A DNA stretch of 21,847 bases from positions 1 to 21,847 of the forward strand of contig CAZVUW010000053.1 in NCBI GenBank assembly GCA_964629825.1, written 5' to 3'. Shown here in pieces: positions 20,945-21,847 of this stretch (within the stretch, counting starts at the first letter, position 1; every line of letters begins with the position of its first letter). Source of the stretch: CAZVUW01 sp964629825. GTDB lineage: Bacteria; Actinomycetota; Nitriliruptoria; Euzebyales; Egibacteraceae. Below the pieces are notes generated by a model. That model ran no database searches, was not told the DNA's origin, and saw only the letters and a program-made list of their open reading frames with translations. A program made the translations under genes and the position numbers.

Positions 20945-21745
20945 TTGCACCCTGAACGCCGGGAGGTTCGCGCGGGGCTGCCGGTCCTGACCTGGCCTGC
21001 CCTCGGGCAGCTCGGTGTGGACGTCATCGTCACGACCCGGCACGGCGGCGTGTCGCGGGGGCCGTACGCGACCCTCAACCTCGGGTTGCACGTGGGCGAC
21101 GACCACGCGGCGGTGGTCGAGAACCGGCGGAGGGCGGCCGCGGCGCTCGGCCTGGAGCTGGCCGACCTGGTCTTCTGCGAGCAGTGCCACTCCGCGACGG
21201 CGGTGGTCGTGGGCGGCGCAGATCGGGGCAGAGGCACTGCCAGCCGCGCCACGGCCGTCCCCGGCGCCGACGCCCTGGTGACCGCCGAGCGGGGGGTCGG
21301 GCTGGTGGTGATGGTCGCGGACTGCGCGCCGATCGTGCTGATCGACGCGCGGCGGAGGGTGCTGGCGGTGGTGCACGCCGGCTGGCGAGGCACCGTGGCG
21401 GGCGTGGTGCCCGCCGCGCTGGAGCGGATGAGGGAGCTCGGCAGCGCGCCGGGGGATGTGACCGCCGCGGTGGGGCCGGCGGTGTCTGCGGAAACCTACG
21501 AGGTCGGCCCCGACGTGGTCGGCGCCGTGAGGCAGCGCTATGGCGAGCATGCCGAGCGCCTGCTGCGCCCGGCGGGCGATCGCCACCTCTTCGACCTGGC
21601 CGCCGCCAGCCGGCTGGAGCTGGAGCGCGCCGGCGTCGCTCGGATGCTGGTGACCGGCGAGACCACCGGCGCGGGCACCGACTTCTTCAGCGCCCGCGCC
21701 GAGCAGCCCACCGGTCGCTTCGCCCTGCTTGCGCGCCTCGCCTAG
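20945..21745 (+). CDS. pgeF: Laccase-domain protein PgeF (YfiH family, peptidoglycan editing factor)
   Basis: 266-residue member of the YfiH/DUF152 family. In Escherichia coli the homologue removes wrongly incorporated L-serine from peptidoglycan precursors (PgeF); other members have been described as purine nucleoside phosphorylases or polyphenol oxidases. The fold marks are GGVSRGPYATLNLGLHVGD (34-52), His82 in EQCHS, Cys127 in VADCAP, His144 in VHAGWRGT and the C-terminal FFSARAEQPTGRFA. His82, Cys127 and His144 correspond to the zinc site. The family's usual QVHG is QCHS here. A TTG at 20945 is taken as the start because the sequence matches the family from about residue 12; there is no strong ribosome-binding site. 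A GTG at 21013 would truncate the N-terminus. In bacteria lacking ftsZ neighbours its context is variable, as here. Confidence 0.88.
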   Translation: MHPERREVRAGLPVLTWPALGQLGVDVIVTTRHGGVSRGPYATLNLGLHVGDDHAAVVENRRRAAAALGLELADLVFCEQCHSATAVVVGGADRGRGTASRATAVPGADALVTAERGVGLVVMVADCAPIVLIDARRRVLAVVHAGWRGTVAGVVPAALERMRELGSAPGDVTAAVGPAVSAETYEVGPDVVGAVRQRYGEHAERLLRPAGDRHLFDLAAASRLELERAGVARMLVTGETTGAGTDFFSARAEQPTGRFALLARLA

Positions 21746-21746
21746 G

Positions 21747-21847
21747 GGGACTGCGGCTCATGTAGCCCTACGGGCGGTAGCCGCGACTGGGACTGCGGCT
21801 CATGTAGCCCTACGGGCGGTAGCCGCGCCTAGAGGGACTGCGGCTCA
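21747..21847. repeat. Tandem array of structured repeats, about 42-base period, running off the window
   Basis: Two identical 39-base copies occupy 21747-21785 and 21789-21827, and a third begins at 21834 and is cut by the window end. Each starts GGGACTGCGGCTCATG and folds: GCGGCT pairs with AGCCGC at its ends, and GCCC-N3-GGGC pairs inside. Linkers are 3 and 6 bases. The first copy starts one base after the pgeF stop codon. They are too closely spaced for a CRISPR array and have no T-tract typical of terminators. Confidence 0.85.

Noticed and set aside
21747..21847. CRISPR array at the right edge
   Set aside because: Linkers are 3 and 6 bases, so there are no spacers.

Overview
The window is very GC-rich, and GC-ending codons dominate every real gene. 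Many genes start with GTG, genes commonly overlap by 1-17 bases, and some starts look leaderless, with a TAnnnT hexamer just upstream of the ATG. The gene set includes a UfaA1-like cyclopropane synthase, sucrase/ferredoxin-like, WYL, EcsC, PgeF and winged-helix AlkZ-like proteins. Together this points to chromosomal DNA of an actinobacterium (Actinomycetota); I cannot place it in a class from sequence alone. I see no tRNA, rRNA, transposase, integrase, phage gene or CRISPR array.

Layout. 1-163: twin 8-bp-arm palindromes at the left edge. 164-2371 (-): an alpha/beta hydrolase downstream of a cyclopropane-fatty-acyl-phospholipid synthase. 2469-3644 (+): a winged-helix protein. 3687-4814 (-): a sarcosine-oxidase-like flavoprotein, divergent from engB (4867-5451, +). 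5483-6673 (+): a COG1228 amidohydrolase. 6711-13160 (-): six tightly packed genes forming an almost complete trans-4-hydroxy-L-proline degradation operon. In order of transcription these are a DapA-type deaminase, a 4-hydroxyproline 2-epimerase, the three subunits of a D-hydroxyproline dehydrogenase (DAO-type flavoprotein, small 2Fe-2S protein, FAD/BFD flavoprotein) and 2-ketoglutarate semialdehyde dehydrogenase. Together they would convert hydroxyproline to 2-oxoglutarate. The neighbouring amidohydrolase belongs to a superfamily branch that includes prolidases and could feed the pathway.

13247-13738 (-) is a helical protein of unknown function, divergent from the most unusual locus. At 13884-16190 (+) lie, first, a 75-residue peptide whose last 47 residues are only Asp, Gly, Thr, Ser and Ala in 16-residue repeats. 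It is followed by a cupin-4/JmjC oxygenase whose reading frame apparently begins at a CTG overlapping the peptide stop, and then a sucrase/ferredoxin-like protein overlapping the oxygenase gene by 8 bases. The order resembles a ribosomally made peptide with an Fe(II)/2-oxoglutarate hydroxylase and a redox partner. I consider it the best candidate for an undescribed system.

16191-16611 has no large gene. It holds a strong hairpin (16210-16230) followed by T residues on the minus strand, a probable 55-codon basic minus-strand gene (16251-16418), and about 190 bases in which I see nothing firm. 16612-17850 (+) is a WYL-type regulator, converging with an EcsC-MarR gene pair (17843-19041, -). 19091-20254 (-) is a secreted endonuclease/exonuclease/phosphatase-fold enzyme. 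It is separated by a 215-base divergent region full of inverted repeats from a universal-stress-like protein (20470-20934, +) and pgeF (20945-21745, +). The window ends in a tandem array of structured repeats of about 42 bases that runs off the right edge.
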